DNA of 64,000 bases from Bacteroidales bacterium 52_46 (lineage in GTDB: Bacteria > Bacteroidota > Bacteroidia > Bacteroidales > Muribaculaceae), in contig MNQK01000028.1 of assembly GCA_001915385.1 (NCBI GenBank), positions 62,001 through 126,000 of the forward strand. The letters run 5' to 3'. A program made the translations under genes and the position numbers. Every line of letters begins with the position of its first letter. Positions within the stretch are counted from its first letter, which is position 1. Below are positions 52,397-59,418 of this stretch, in pieces. The notes below the pieces were generated by a model. It was given only the letters and a program-made list of their open reading frames with translations. It was not told the DNA's origin and searched no databases.

Positions 52397-52950
52397 CTTT
52401 TGATAGCCCTGAATTTGAAAAAATGGTAGAACAAGACAATCAATTTCTATCTAAAGGTAAGATTGATTGGGAAGCCAAAATATTGCCTATTGCCAAAGAG
52501 ATAGAAGAATGTAAGAAGCAATTATCTATCCCTGACACTGCATTACAGTTATATTTAAAAGAACACCCTGATTTTGTTATAGAAACACATAAGGCAGATT
52601 TTGAGAAACGATTAGCTAAAGCAAGAATCGAGTTAGCTAAACTTATAGCGTCAATATCAGACAAAGAAGTTAATGATAGGATTGAAGCCCTTGCCAATAA
52701 AATTAAGAATTGGGATAAACAAGAGGGGCAATTTTCATGGAAAGATGTAGCACTTTCCATACTTGAACTTCCTGAACGGATTACATTCGATTATGACCGT
52801 TGCCCTGACTGCGGACATTCAAGAATCCGCATTTATTTCCATTCCCCTAAATGGACTTGGGCGATGATGTGTGGCAAAGCTGGCGAAATGGCAATTTGTC
52901 CGTCTTGCAAAACACAATCCGCATTATTTGGAATGATAACAAGCAATTAA
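52390..52950 (+). CDS. Coiled-coil and zinc-ribbon protein
   Basis: 186 residues. The N-terminal 110 residues are helical and charged (KEIEECKKQLSIPD, DFEKRLAKARIELAKLI), likely a coiled coil. The C-terminal part has Cys pairs CPDC and CPSC, 44 residues apart, forming a probable zinc ribbon. Soluble. It overlaps the previous gene by seven bases. Function unknown. Confidence 0.6.
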   Translation: MVTFDSPEFEKMVEQDNQFLSKGKIDWEAKILPIAKEIEECKKQLSIPDTALQLYLKEHPDFVIETHKADFEKRLAKARIELAKLIASISDKEVNDRIEALANKIKNWDKQEGQFSWKDVALSILELPERITFDYDRCPDCGHSRIRIYFHSPKWTWAMMCGKAGEMAICPSCKTQSALFGMITSN

Positions 52951-52970
52951 TAAATTGAGAGTAATTCAAG

Positions 52971-53031
52971 AGGACATTTTCTGTGATTATTCTCTTTTAT
53001 AGGTTGAATCTGAAAAATGTACCACTTATAA
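52971..53031 (+). repeat. Imperfect direct repeat, left copy
   Basis: About 60 bases ending in tttataggttgaatctgaa-aaatgtaccac. A related copy lies at 53500-53560 (tttatagggtggattcag-aaaatgtaccat), so the two bracket the lipoprotein gene 53080-53496. Confidence 0.55.
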
Positions 53032-53079
53032 ACTATCAGTTTTATATTGGCATATAATCTACAAAAATATCTCTAACAG

Positions 53080-53496
53080 ATGAAACGCTTACCAATATTT
53101 CTAATCACTTTAATCATGTTCTGCTCTTTTGGGTGTGGAAGCAAACTTGAATCAAATAAATCTGACACCATGACCCAGCGTAGAGATAATTTGATTGGGA
53201 AATGGTTATTGGTTGAGTATGCTTCTATAAACTCTGTAAACTCAAATGATACTATTACCTTTCATGCCGAGGGCAGTTTTTATCGCACTCTAAATGAAGT
53301 AGGAGAATGGGCGTATAAATACATCAATCCTGATTCACTAATCATATATAACAAGAGTTTTGGAGAACAAAGATTTAGGATTATTGAATTGTCAAACGAT
53401 AGTCTGATTATACAATTAAAAGAGAATGTAATATATGGAGATACCTCTTATAATGGAGCGTCTGATGATATTGAAAAATTCATTAGGATAGATTGA
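53080..53496 (+). CDS. Small lipocalin-like lipoprotein
   Basis: 138 residues with a lipoprotein signal (lipobox CSFGC, Cys near 19). The mature part is a small beta domain: LIGKWLLVEYASINSV, TITFHAEGSFYRTL, GEWAYKYINPDSLIIY, LSNDSLIIQLKE. It resembles the beta domain of the 51905 protein. The gene is bracketed by imperfect direct repeats (52971 and 53500), so it may have been duplicated or inserted as a unit. Confidence 0.65.
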   Translation: MKRLPIFLITLIMFCSFGCGSKLESNKSDTMTQRRDNLIGKWLLVEYASINSVNSNDTITFHAEGSFYRTLNEVGEWAYKYINPDSLIIYNKSFGEQRFRIIELSNDSLIIQLKENVIYGDTSYNGASDDIEKFIRID

Positions 53497-53499
53497 AAG

Positions 53500-53813
53500 A
53501 CAGTACATTTTTCAAGGATTTTCGTTTTTATAGGGTGGATTCAGAAAATGTACCATTCATTGAATTTCACGCCTTATAATAGGATTCCAATAATACGATA
53601 GTGTGAATCCTCATCTATTATAATATGCTTGAAATAAACACGTTGATTAAGCAAATATTCATCTAAATGCTTGCAAAGCCCGTTGGAAATTGCTAACTTT
53701 ACATTGAGATAATTAACGTATTGACAACCCCAATCTCGGAATATCCACGAGTTAAACCGTGAGTTAAACCGCAGAATAAATAAAGGGAGAGAGTTAGCTC
53801 TTTGAGAGGATAA
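53500..53813. other. Gene-free right end of the element
   Basis: Holds the right copy of the 60-base imperfect direct repeat (53500-53560) and the 20-base GTTAAACCGTGAGTTAAACC (53751-53770) matching the left end. No gene seen. Confidence 0.55.
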
Positions 53814-53919
53814 AGTGCCATAGCTCAGTTGGTTGCTTCCGAAAGCGATAGCTTTTGGAAGCCGTAGGAGCAAAGGACTGAAAATCCTTGTGTCCCCGGT
53901 TCGATTCCTGGTGGTACCA
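53814..53919 (+). pseudogene. tRNA-Phe-like copy with hairpin inserted in the D-loop (right att site)
   Basis: The tRNA-Phe (GAA) parts are all present: acceptor AGTGCCA/TGGTACC (first pair lost, one wobble), anticodon stem-loop identical to the left copy, T-loop TTCGATT. Between AGTTGG and GAGC of the D-arm, where the left copy has two bases, there are 35, including a 12-bp hairpin GCTTCCGAAAGC-GATA-GCTTTTGGAAGC (53835-53862). The T-stem has one mismatch. It is probably not a working tRNA. Confidence 0.8.
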
Positions 53920-53922
53920 CAG

Positions 53923-53959
53923 AAGACCGCTAATTCTCAAAGAGTTAGCGGTCTTTTTT
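53923..53959 (+). terminator. Intrinsic terminator after the tRNA-like copy
   Basis: A perfect 11-bp stem, AAGACCGCTAA (53923-53933) against TTAGCGGTCTT (53945-53955), and a T-run. A clear terminator suggests this copy descends from a transcribed tRNA gene. Confidence 0.9.
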
Positions 53960-54264
53960 ATCCATATCCCTCGGGGTTACCACAAAATGGGGTCAGCAGC
54001 AAAACGGGTCAGCAGCAAAACCCGGTTGAATTGTTAAAAATCTACCCGAGTGTAAATTTATTTTTAGGGGATAGCTTTTGGACTAACATAGAAATGCTAT
54101 CGATAGCGCATTGTCAAACAATTGCTTATGTAGGCAAGGTTATATAAAATTATTGAGCCACATACACCATCCTCTCCTTGCCTAAAAATTTAACAACCGT
54201 TTTTTTGCATTGATCCAAAATTAGCCTGCCCAAAATGAGCAGGCTGAAAACGGGACTGAAATCT
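53960..54264. other. Gap with a 16-base tandem repeat
   Basis: GGGTCAGCAGCAAAAC occurs twice in tandem (53990-54005, 54006-54021). A palindrome GCTATCGATAGC lies near 54094-54105. No intact gene is seen on either strand. Confidence 0.5.
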
Positions 54265-55158
54265 TCACAGATGCCATATCCTGTTTCGATAGGCTTTCAG
54301 TTCCTTTTCGGGGAACTGAGCTATCGCTTTGTCAAACTCACGGAGTATCGCGGTTTTGTCATCTGGCAATGCTCCGGTGATTGGTACCGTATTGGAAATA
54401 TGGTGGCCGAGCAGATTGACGCGGATGTTCAGGCGGTCGATAAGTGTGCGCATCTCAACCAGACGCTCTATCTCCGGTTCCTCGATGTATGTACCGTCCT
54501 GTACCTCATGATATAATCGGGAGTCGGGAAAAATCGTCAGCGACACAATATTAATAATGCAGGGATGCAGCCTGTTGAGAACATCGGCTGTGGCTATTGC
54601 GCTTGCCTCTCCGTTGCCTTTACCTCCGAGTCCGTTGAGATAAAACACATTATAGCTGATTCCGGCCTCGTCAAGTTTTGAAAGCTGCCGTAGAATATCG
54701 GAGGCATGATAGCCTTTGTCCATTCGTTCCAGTGTCGGGTCGTGAGCAGTCTCGATGCCGATATTTATGCTGTCGAGTTTAAGGTGGCGGAGATTTTTAA
54801 GCTCCTCTACTGATTTTGGAGAGATGTCGGTGACGCGGGCAAACATTCCGAATGAAACCATGTGCGGAAGGTATTTTCTCAATAACAGTGCCACATCCAT
54901 AAGTCTGTTGTAGCTCAATGCGAACGGGTTTGCTCCGGTGAGATAAACTCTTCGGGCTCGCGGTTGCCATTGGCGGATAACTTTCAGGTCTTCCTCCACC
55001 TCCGATAACGGCGACATCCGGAACGGCGTGCCGTGGTAAAGGCTGCAGAACTTGCACTTGTGCCACGTGCATCCCGAAGTGAGTTGCAGGAGTTGAGAGT
55101 TGGCTTCGTATGGCGGTCGCCACACCTGTCCGGTAAAATGTAGTTCAGGATATATCAT
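54265..55158 (-). CDS. Radical SAM protein of unknown substrate
   Basis: 297 residues from MIYPELHFTG (55158). The [4Fe-4S] motif is CTWHKCKFC, in LTSGCTWHKCKFCSLYHG; the rest has B12-independent radical SAM features, VYLTGANPFALSYNRLMD, INIGIETAHDPTLERMDKGY and ISYNVFYLNGLGGKGNG, close to oxygen-independent-coproporphyrinogen/HemN-like and Elp3-like folds. The reaction is not known. The longer frame from 55191 starts at the promoter box and is excluded. It is divergent from an HxlR regulator that may control it. Confidence 0.87.
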   Translation of the reverse strand: MIYPELHFTGQVWRPPYEANSQLLQLTSGCTWHKCKFCSLYHGTPFRMSPLSEVEEDLKVIRQWQPRARRVYLTGANPFALSYNRLMDVALLLRKYLPHMVSFGMFARVTDISPKSVEELKNLRHLKLDSINIGIETAHDPTLERMDKGYHASDILRQLSKLDEAGISYNVFYLNGLGGKGNGEASAIATADVLNRLHPCIINIVSLTIFPDSRLYHEVQDGTYIEEPEIERLVEMRTLIDRLNIRVNLLGHHISNTVPITGALPDDKTAILREFDKAIAQFPEKELKAYRNRIWHL

Positions 55159-55188
55159 ATCTTGATAAATTTTGTTAATTTTGTGATG

Positions 55189-55220
55189 CAAAATTAGGTG
55201 ACAGTCAGAGCCAAAGCAAT
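55189..55220 (-). promoter_or_regulatory. Promoter of the radical SAM gene
   Basis: Minus strand ATTG, 20 bases, TAATTTTG (55189-55196), 31 bases before the chosen ATG. It lies in the divergent region shared with the HxlR gene. Confidence 0.65.
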
Positions 55221-55293
55221 AACTTACCGAAAGGTTTGAGCCTTACTGAAAAGTTTGTTTTGCTTTCTATCAGCCTTTTTTGCTCTGTCGAAA

Positions 55294-55644
55294 ATGGCAA
55301 AAAAATTAGATTACGAATATTGCAAGGCAGCTCCGATGCTTGAATGGCTCGGAAACAAGTGGGCGCTGGTGGTTTTCATGAAGATTTCCGAGAGCGGGCC
55401 GGTGCGTTTTAATGAACTTTATCGAAACATTCCGTCGGTGTCGGAGAAAGTGCTTTCGCAGGTGCTCCGTCAGTTGGTAACCGACGGCATAATCCGTCGG
55501 GAACTGTTTCCTGATGTGCCTCCACGGACGGAATACTCGGTGACGGACTTAGGCAAAACGCTTTTGCCTCACGTCGAAGCACTGATCAATTGGGGCCGTG
55601 AGAACTTCGATACCATAATGTCAAATCGCAAGAAACATAAATAA
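55294..55644 (+). CDS. HxlR-family transcriptional regulator
   Basis: 116 residues from MAKKLDYEYCKAAPM. Winged helix of the HxlR type: CKAAPMLEWLGNKWALVVFM, GPVRFNELYRNIPSVSEKVL, LSQVLRQLVTDGIIRRELF, and wing PPRTEYSVTDLGKTLLP. The N-terminal Cys is placed as in redox-sensing members. It is divergently transcribed from the radical SAM gene and may regulate it or respond to electrophile or oxidative stress. Confidence 0.92.
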   Translation: MAKKLDYEYCKAAPMLEWLGNKWALVVFMKISESGPVRFNELYRNIPSVSEKVLSQVLRQLVTDGIIRRELFPDVPPRTEYSVTDLGKTLLPHVEALINWGRENFDTIMSNRKKHK

Positions 55645-55750
55645 CCGCAGTTGTGTCAAGTAAATCTCCACGGATATGACTAATCAGGCGTCAATGTCTG
55701 GCTATGCCTTTTCCATTCATCAAATCGTTGAATTCTGATTTATTCAAAAA

Positions 55751-56137
55751 ATGAAACTCGACCACATCGCACTTTGGGCTGAGGATACAGAACGCCTCAG
55801 GGATTTCTATGTACACTATTTCAATGCCGTTGCCGGTGACAGGTATCATAACCCTGTCAAAAGATTCACGTCATATTTCCTGTCATTTCCTGACGGTGGT
55901 ACCCGGCTTGAAATAATGAACGTGCCGGACATCATAAAACGGTCATCGGCCGAACCTCTCCAAGGCTATTGTCACATCTGCATATCAGTGGGCAGCAAAG
56001 AAAAAGTAGATGAGCTTACAGAAATACTGCGTTCTGAGGGGATAACAGTAATCGGCAATCCACGACTCACCGGTGACGGTTATTACGAAAGCGTCATCGT
56101 TGACCCCGAACACAACATTGTGGAAATTACAATATAA
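55751..56137 (+). CDS. VOC-superfamily (glyoxalase-like) protein
   Basis: 128 residues. Glyoxalase/bleomycin-resistance/dioxygenase fold with MKLDHIALWAEDTERLRDFY, TRLEIMNVPDI, GYCHICISVGSKEKVDELTE and the closing ESVIVDPEHNIVEI. Metal-ligand positions His5, Glu52-like, His76 and Glu at the end are present. It could be a lactoylglutathione-lyase-like or antibiotic-binding member; the substrate is unknown. Confidence 0.88.
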   Translation: MKLDHIALWAEDTERLRDFYVHYFNAVAGDRYHNPVKRFTSYFLSFPDGGTRLEIMNVPDIIKRSSAEPLQGYCHICISVGSKEKVDELTEILRSEGITVIGNPRLTGDGYYESVIVDPEHNIVEITI

Positions 56138-56190
56138 TTGCCTCAATCCGAAATTACAGTGCACATTACAGTTCCCATTTAATATCGCTT

Positions 56191-56265
56191 TCCGCGGTTA
56201 AAAACCGCGGCTATTATAACGCAGTATGAATCAACCACGTAGTAGCCGCGGTTTTTAACCGCGGA
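56191..56265. repeat. Inverted repeat of the CCGCGG family, 26-bp arms
   Basis: Left arm 56191-56216 and right arm 56240-56265 pair over 26 bp with one wobble around a 23-base loop. Each arm holds its own palindrome CCGCGGTTAAAAACCGCGG. It is the most complete copy of the family also found at 1128 and 36112. The rest of 56138-56477 holds no gene. Confidence 0.85.
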
Positions 56266-56445
56266 CAATAAAGCAGACAATTGTCATATTATCATGCACT
56301 GCAATTTCGGCCTATCATCCAATTGATAGATGAATAACCATCCGATGTGTTTGTAATGTCAGCATGGGATATGAACGGAGGAAGCGACTGAAAGCCTCTT
56401 CAGATAAAATGTTGGCTCAATAGAGGTTGGATAAAATATTTTTTA

Positions 56446-56453
56446 TAATTTTG
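56446..56453 (+). promoter_or_regulatory. Promoter -7 box of the AlbA-domain gene
   Basis: TAATTTTG, 25 bases before the ATG. A TTGG lies 16 bases upstream, closer than usual. Confidence 0.5.
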
Positions 56454-56477
56454 CATATAGACAACCCATAAATCCGA

Positions 56478-57920
56478 ATGATAGCTAAAGAGGACATATT
56501 GGAATTGCTTAAGTCCACCGAGTCATATCGTGTGGAACGCACTGTCAGTACAGGCAACATGGACAAGTTTTGTGAGGCCATCTGTGCGTTTGCCAACGAT
56601 ATGCCCGGCTCCCGTAAGAATGGCTATCTGATTATCGGAGCAAAAGATGATGGCAGTATTGCCGGTATGAAAGTTGACGATGCCCTGCTTAAGAAGATTG
56701 CAGGCATCCGTTCTGACGGCAATATACTCCCGTTGCCAACCATGTCGGTTGAACGTTTTTCGTTCCCTGAAGGTGATTTGCTGGTTGCTGAGGTCAGACC
56801 CTCCGATTTGCCTCCGGTTAGATATCGCGGTAGAGTATTTATCCGTGTCGGGCCCCGCAGGGATATCGCTACGGAAGCGGAGGAGAGAATCCTTGCAGAA
56901 CGTCGGTGTTCATTCATGGCAACATTTGACGCTACACCTTGCCTAAACGCCAAACTGGAAGATTTGGATATTGATTACATCAAGACCAAATATCTCCCGA
57001 TGGTGTTTGATGATGAAACGCTTGCAACGGACAAACGCGATATCAAAGAGCAACTTGCATCAATACATCTCTACGACCGCGACAATGACTGTCCGACTTA
57101 TGCAGGTATAATCCTTTTTGGCGTCAATCCCAAATATTTTCTTCTCGGCGATTATGTACAGTTTGTGCGGTTCGCCGGGAAAGACAAAGGAGGCGACATC
57201 CTTAATGAACGCCAGTTTGCCGGTCCTCTATACAGAATGTTGCCGACACTGGAATCATTCGTAAAGGATGCCATAATCACACAGCGTCCTGTTCCGGAAT
57301 CGTTATTCCGTGAACGCACTGTCTGGAATTATCCGGAGGGTGCTATACGTGAATTGCTGATGAACGCCTGTATGCACAGGGATTACCAAGCCAATATGCC
57401 CATTCGCCTGTATCAGTTTGATGACTACATCGAAGTGATGAATGCGGGTGGTCTGTATGGCGAAGCCCGTCCTGAAAACTTCCCGGCGGTCAATGACTAT
57501 CGTAACCCACTCGTGGCAGAAGCCATGAGGGTGATGAAATATGTCAATAAATTCAACCGTGGCGTTACCCGCGTCCAGGAGATGTTGAAAGATAATGGCA
57601 ATCCTCCCGCTGAGTTTGACGTGAATACAATTACCGCCTTTCGTGTCAATGTCCATGCCACGAATGAAGCCTACCTGTCGAAGGGCACAAGTCAACCCCT
57701 AAGTCAACCCCTAAGTCAACCCCTAAGTCAATCGATTGAGGAAAAGATTGTAGAATTCTGCAAGGAACCTCGATCAGGAGCAGAAATAGCGGCCTATTGC
57801 GGATTTAAAGATGTCAAGAATTTCAGGGAACGTTATCTTACCCCTATCCTCGGCACTCGCATTCAAATGACAATCCCCGACAAACCCACAAGTCGGTTTC
57901 AGAAATATATAACGAAGTAA
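56478..57920 (+). CDS. AlbA_2/Schlafen-type DNA-binding domain protein with ATPase-like region
   Basis: 480 residues. Residues 1-130 form an AlbA_2 domain (ESYRVERTVSTGNMDKFCEA, GYLIIGAKDDGSIAGM, PPVRYRGRVFIRVGPR). Residues 200-360 carry the HATPase-like C-terminal region (NYPEGAIRELLMNACMHRDY, DYIEVMNAGGLYGE). A winged-helix-like end (about 430-480) follows a linker of SQPL repeats encoded by 12-base tandem repeats. Proteins of this layout are usually called putative DNA-binding regulators and sometimes occur in defence islands. It is followed by a truncated DUF4062 gene. Confidence 0.85.
   Translation: MIAKEDILELLKSTESYRVERTVSTGNMDKFCEAICAFANDMPGSRKNGYLIIGAKDDGSIAGMKVDDALLKKIAGIRSDGNILPLPTMSVERFSFPEGDLLVAEVRPSDLPPVRYRGRVFIRVGPRRDIATEAEERILAERRCSFMATFDATPCLNAKLEDLDIDYIKTKYLPMVFDDETLATDKRDIKEQLASIHLYDRDNDCPTYAGIILFGVNPKYFLLGDYVQFVRFAGKDKGGDILNERQFAGPLYRMLPTLESFVKDAIITQRPVPESLFRERTVWNYPEGAIRELLMNACMHRDYQANMPIRLYQFDDYIEVMNAGGLYGEARPENFPAVNDYRNPLVAEAMRVMKYVNKFNRGVTRVQEMLKDNGNPPAEFDVNTITAFRVNVHATNEAYLSKGTSQPLSQPLSQPLSQSIEEKIVEFCKEPRSGAEIAAYCGFKDVKNFRERYLTPILGTRIQMTIPDKPTSRFQKYITK
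57689..57731 (+). repeat. 12-base tandem repeat inside the AlbA-domain gene
   Basis: Unit AAGTCAACCCCT, three full copies and a 7-base part. It encodes an SQPL linker before the C-terminal winged helix. A change in copy number keeps the frame. Confidence 0.9.
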
Positions 57921-57933
57921 AATCTAAACAAAT

Positions 57934-58044
57934 ATGGCGAAACATAGAGTATTCATTAGTTCAACATTTTATGATTTACGTCAAATAAGAGCAGATATTA
58001 ATCGATTGTCTTATTTTCGTCGGACTACTACGCTCAACCGTTAA
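57934..58044 (+). pseudogene. Truncated DUF4062 gene remnant
   Basis: 36 residues: MAKHRVFISSTFYDLRQIRA and a few more match the start of DUF4062 proteins (normally several hundred residues), then the frame continues into an unrelated stretch and stops. DUF4062 N-terminal domains often open defence-related multidomain proteins. The start lies 13 bases after the AlbA-domain gene, so the two probably formed a pair before the deletion. Confidence 0.75.
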
Positions 58045-58062
58045 AATCTCATAATAATTTCG

Positions 58063-58070
58063 TAACTTTG
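58063..58070 (+). promoter_or_regulatory. Promoter -7 box before the structured leader
   Basis: TAACTTTG in the context TTTCGTAACTTTG. It is just after the DUF4062 remnant. The -33 region is weak (GTTA). Confidence 0.5.
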
Positions 58071-58112
58071 TGGTCGGGTTGACATAGGTCAGCCCACGAC
58101 ATTTTGAAAATA

Positions 58113-58274
58113 AGAAGCGGTATGCTCTCTTGTAATTGGAAACGTAGGAACTTTTCAGGATACAAAGATGGCATAGCGGTTCTCACGCATACGGCGTGGG
58201 CTGCTATCTCTACATCTGTATCCAAGGTTTCCTACGACCTCCAATTAAGACGTGGCGTTGCAGTCCACGCTTCT
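58113..58274 (+). ncRNA. Rod-like structured RNA leader
   Basis: About 160 nt that fold as nested stems, all seen by eye: AGAAGCG/CGCTTCT (58113-58119 with 58268-58274); TCTT-TAATTGGA/TCCAATTAAGA with one bulge (58128-58140 with 58240-58250); CGTAGGAA/TTCCTACG (58143-58150 with 58229-58236); GGATAC-AGATG/CATCT-GTATCC (58158-58170 with 58213-58223); ATAGC/GCTAT (58173-58177 with 58203-58207); and CACGC/GCGTG with loop ATACG (58184-58198). It lies between a promoter box and the first gene of the small-enzyme array. Its class (cis-regulator, sRNA or recombination site) is unknown. Confidence 0.6.
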
Positions 58275-58319
58275 GCATTTAATAATCTGCTCTGTCGGAC
58301 TGATGGGCAAAAATGAAAG

Positions 58320-58595
58320 ATGACAATGGAAATGAAATTCTGTCAGAGCTGCGGAATGCCGCTCAACGATCATAACCACAGCACTAATGCCGATGGCACA
58401 CCTAATGATGATTACTGCATCTACTGCTACAAGGACGGCAAGTTTACACAGGATATGACTATGGAGCAGATGATTGACCACTGCGCCCAGTTCACCGATG
58501 AAATCAACAAACAATTGGGACAAAATCTGACAATAGAACAGGCAAAGGAAATGATGCGCCAGTTCTTCCCTCATCTCAAACGCTGGAAGGATTGA
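58320..58595 (+). CDS. Zinc-ribbon domain protein
   Basis: 91 residues. The putative zinc-ribbon domain (PF12674-like) opens the protein: MKFCQSCGMPLNDHNH and DDYCIYCYKDGKFTQDMTME, with two Cys pairs. The C-terminal half is helical (LTIEQAKEMMRQFFPHLKRW). Members of this group are small cytoplasmic proteins of unknown role. First gene after the structured leader; the next gene begins one base after its stop. Confidence 0.85.
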   Translation: MTMEMKFCQSCGMPLNDHNHSTNADGTPNDDYCIYCYKDGKFTQDMTMEQMIDHCAQFTDEINKQLGQNLTIEQAKEMMRQFFPHLKRWKD

Positions 58596-58596
58596 T

Positions 58597-58887
58597 ATGT
58601 TTATAGCTATTCTGACATATAAGAAGCCTCTTGAAGAGGTGGATTGCTTTCTTCAGGCGCATCGCGATTACCTTGCGGTACATTATGCCGCAGGCAATTT
58701 CATTGCCTCCGGCCCTCAAAACTCTCGTATTGGAGGCGTGATAATGATGAAAGCCGATAGCCGTGTCGATGTTGATGCCATTATTTCACAGGATCCGTTT
58801 AATCTCAACGGAATCGCCGATTATCAGATTGTGGAGTTCAACCCGACAATGTTCTGTGACGCTGTTCTTTCAAATTTCTTATTGTAA
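58597..58887 (+). CDS. YciI-like protein
   Basis: 96 residues with the YciI ferredoxin-like fold pattern: MFIAILTYKKPLEEVDCFLQ, HRDYLAVHYAAGNFIASGPQ and IISQDPFNLNGIADYQIVEF. His23 and Asp79-like positions match the proposed active site of the family. Biochemical role unclear; dimeric alpha-beta barrel expected. Tightly spaced in the array. Confidence 0.9.
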   Translation: MFIAILTYKKPLEEVDCFLQAHRDYLAVHYAAGNFIASGPQNSRIGGVIMMKADSRVDVDAIISQDPFNLNGIADYQIVEFNPTMFCDAVLSNFLL

Positions 58888-58898
58888 TTTGTTGGTAT

Positions 58899-59408
58899 AT
58901 GGTAAAATTAGAGGATGCTGTTGAAATAATATCTGCGCTTGAGAATGCAGGAATCAAAGTGTTTATTGATGGGGGCTGGGGAGTCGATGCGTTGCTTGGC
59001 TATCAATCCCGGGCACATAATGATATTGATATATTTATAGAATCTTCCCATAAAGATAGCGCACTCAAAATACTATACGCCAATGGATATAAGGAAATAA
59101 AAACGGACTATACTACTTCGGATCATTCCGTTTGGAAAGACAAGAAAGAACGCCTCATCGATTTACATATATTTTCATATAGCTCCAATCTCAATTTTAT
59201 ATTTGAAGGACAGGAATACCCAAGAGAGGTTTTCTCAGGAAAAGGGAAAATCGGGGATATAGATGTAGTTTGTGTACCTCCCGAATATCAAGTACAATTC
59301 CATTTAGGCTATGAGCGTGACGTTAATGACATTAAGGATGTTTTAAAAATTTGTGAAACCTTTAACATTGAAATTCCATCAGAGATACTGAAGGAAATTC
59401 CACATTAA
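58899..59408 (+). CDS. Nucleotidyltransferase, LinB/AadB-like
   Basis: 169 residues. The nucleotidyltransferase core motif is GGWGVDALLG with HNDIDIFIE (residues 25-48), giving the GG-(x)n-DxD metal site with Asp42 and Asp44, typical of the aminoglycoside 2''- and lincosamide nucleotidyltransferase group. The middle part has DHSVWKDKKERLIDLHIFSY. It may modify an antibiotic or an endogenous molecule; sequence alone cannot tell. It lies 11 bases after the YciI-like gene. Confidence 0.82.
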   Translation: MVKLEDAVEIISALENAGIKVFIDGGWGVDALLGYQSRAHNDIDIFIESSHKDSALKILYANGYKEIKTDYTTSDHSVWKDKKERLIDLHIFSYSSNLNFIFEGQEYPREVFSGKGKIGDIDVVCVPPEYQVQFHLGYERDVNDIKDVLKICETFNIEIPSEILKEIPH

Positions 59409-59418
59409 GACGACTAAT

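Larger units (their letters stand above)
43414..53919. mobile_element. AT-rich integrative element at tRNA-Phe
   Basis: Bounded by tRNA-Phe (left) and a tRNA-Phe-like copy (right) that share an identical 27-base core (43435-43461 and 53868-53894, GAGCAAAGGACTGAAAATCC and on) and an 18-base upstream block. Inside each end lies a 20-base sequence GTTAAACCG(A/T)GAGTTAAACC (43568-43587 and 53751-53770) in the same orientation, a good candidate for integrase arm sites. Gene content (tyrosine recombinase, ParB-like, Rep-like, DUF3871, TIR-like) and the visibly AT-rich composition fit a mobile element. No conjugation genes are present, so it would be a mobilizable or decayed element. Confidence 0.8.

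Noticed and set aside
53833..54147. 104-codon open frame across the tRNA-like copy
   Set aside because: It begins inside the tRNA copy and crosses its terminator and the 16-base tandem repeat.
58113..58274. Retron msr-msd
   Set aside because: No reverse transcriptase gene is in the window near it and the branching G context is not evident.
58104..58316. 70-codon open frame before the zinc-ribbon gene
   Set aside because: It lies over the nested stems of the structured leader and has no family-like sequence; base pairing explains the region better.
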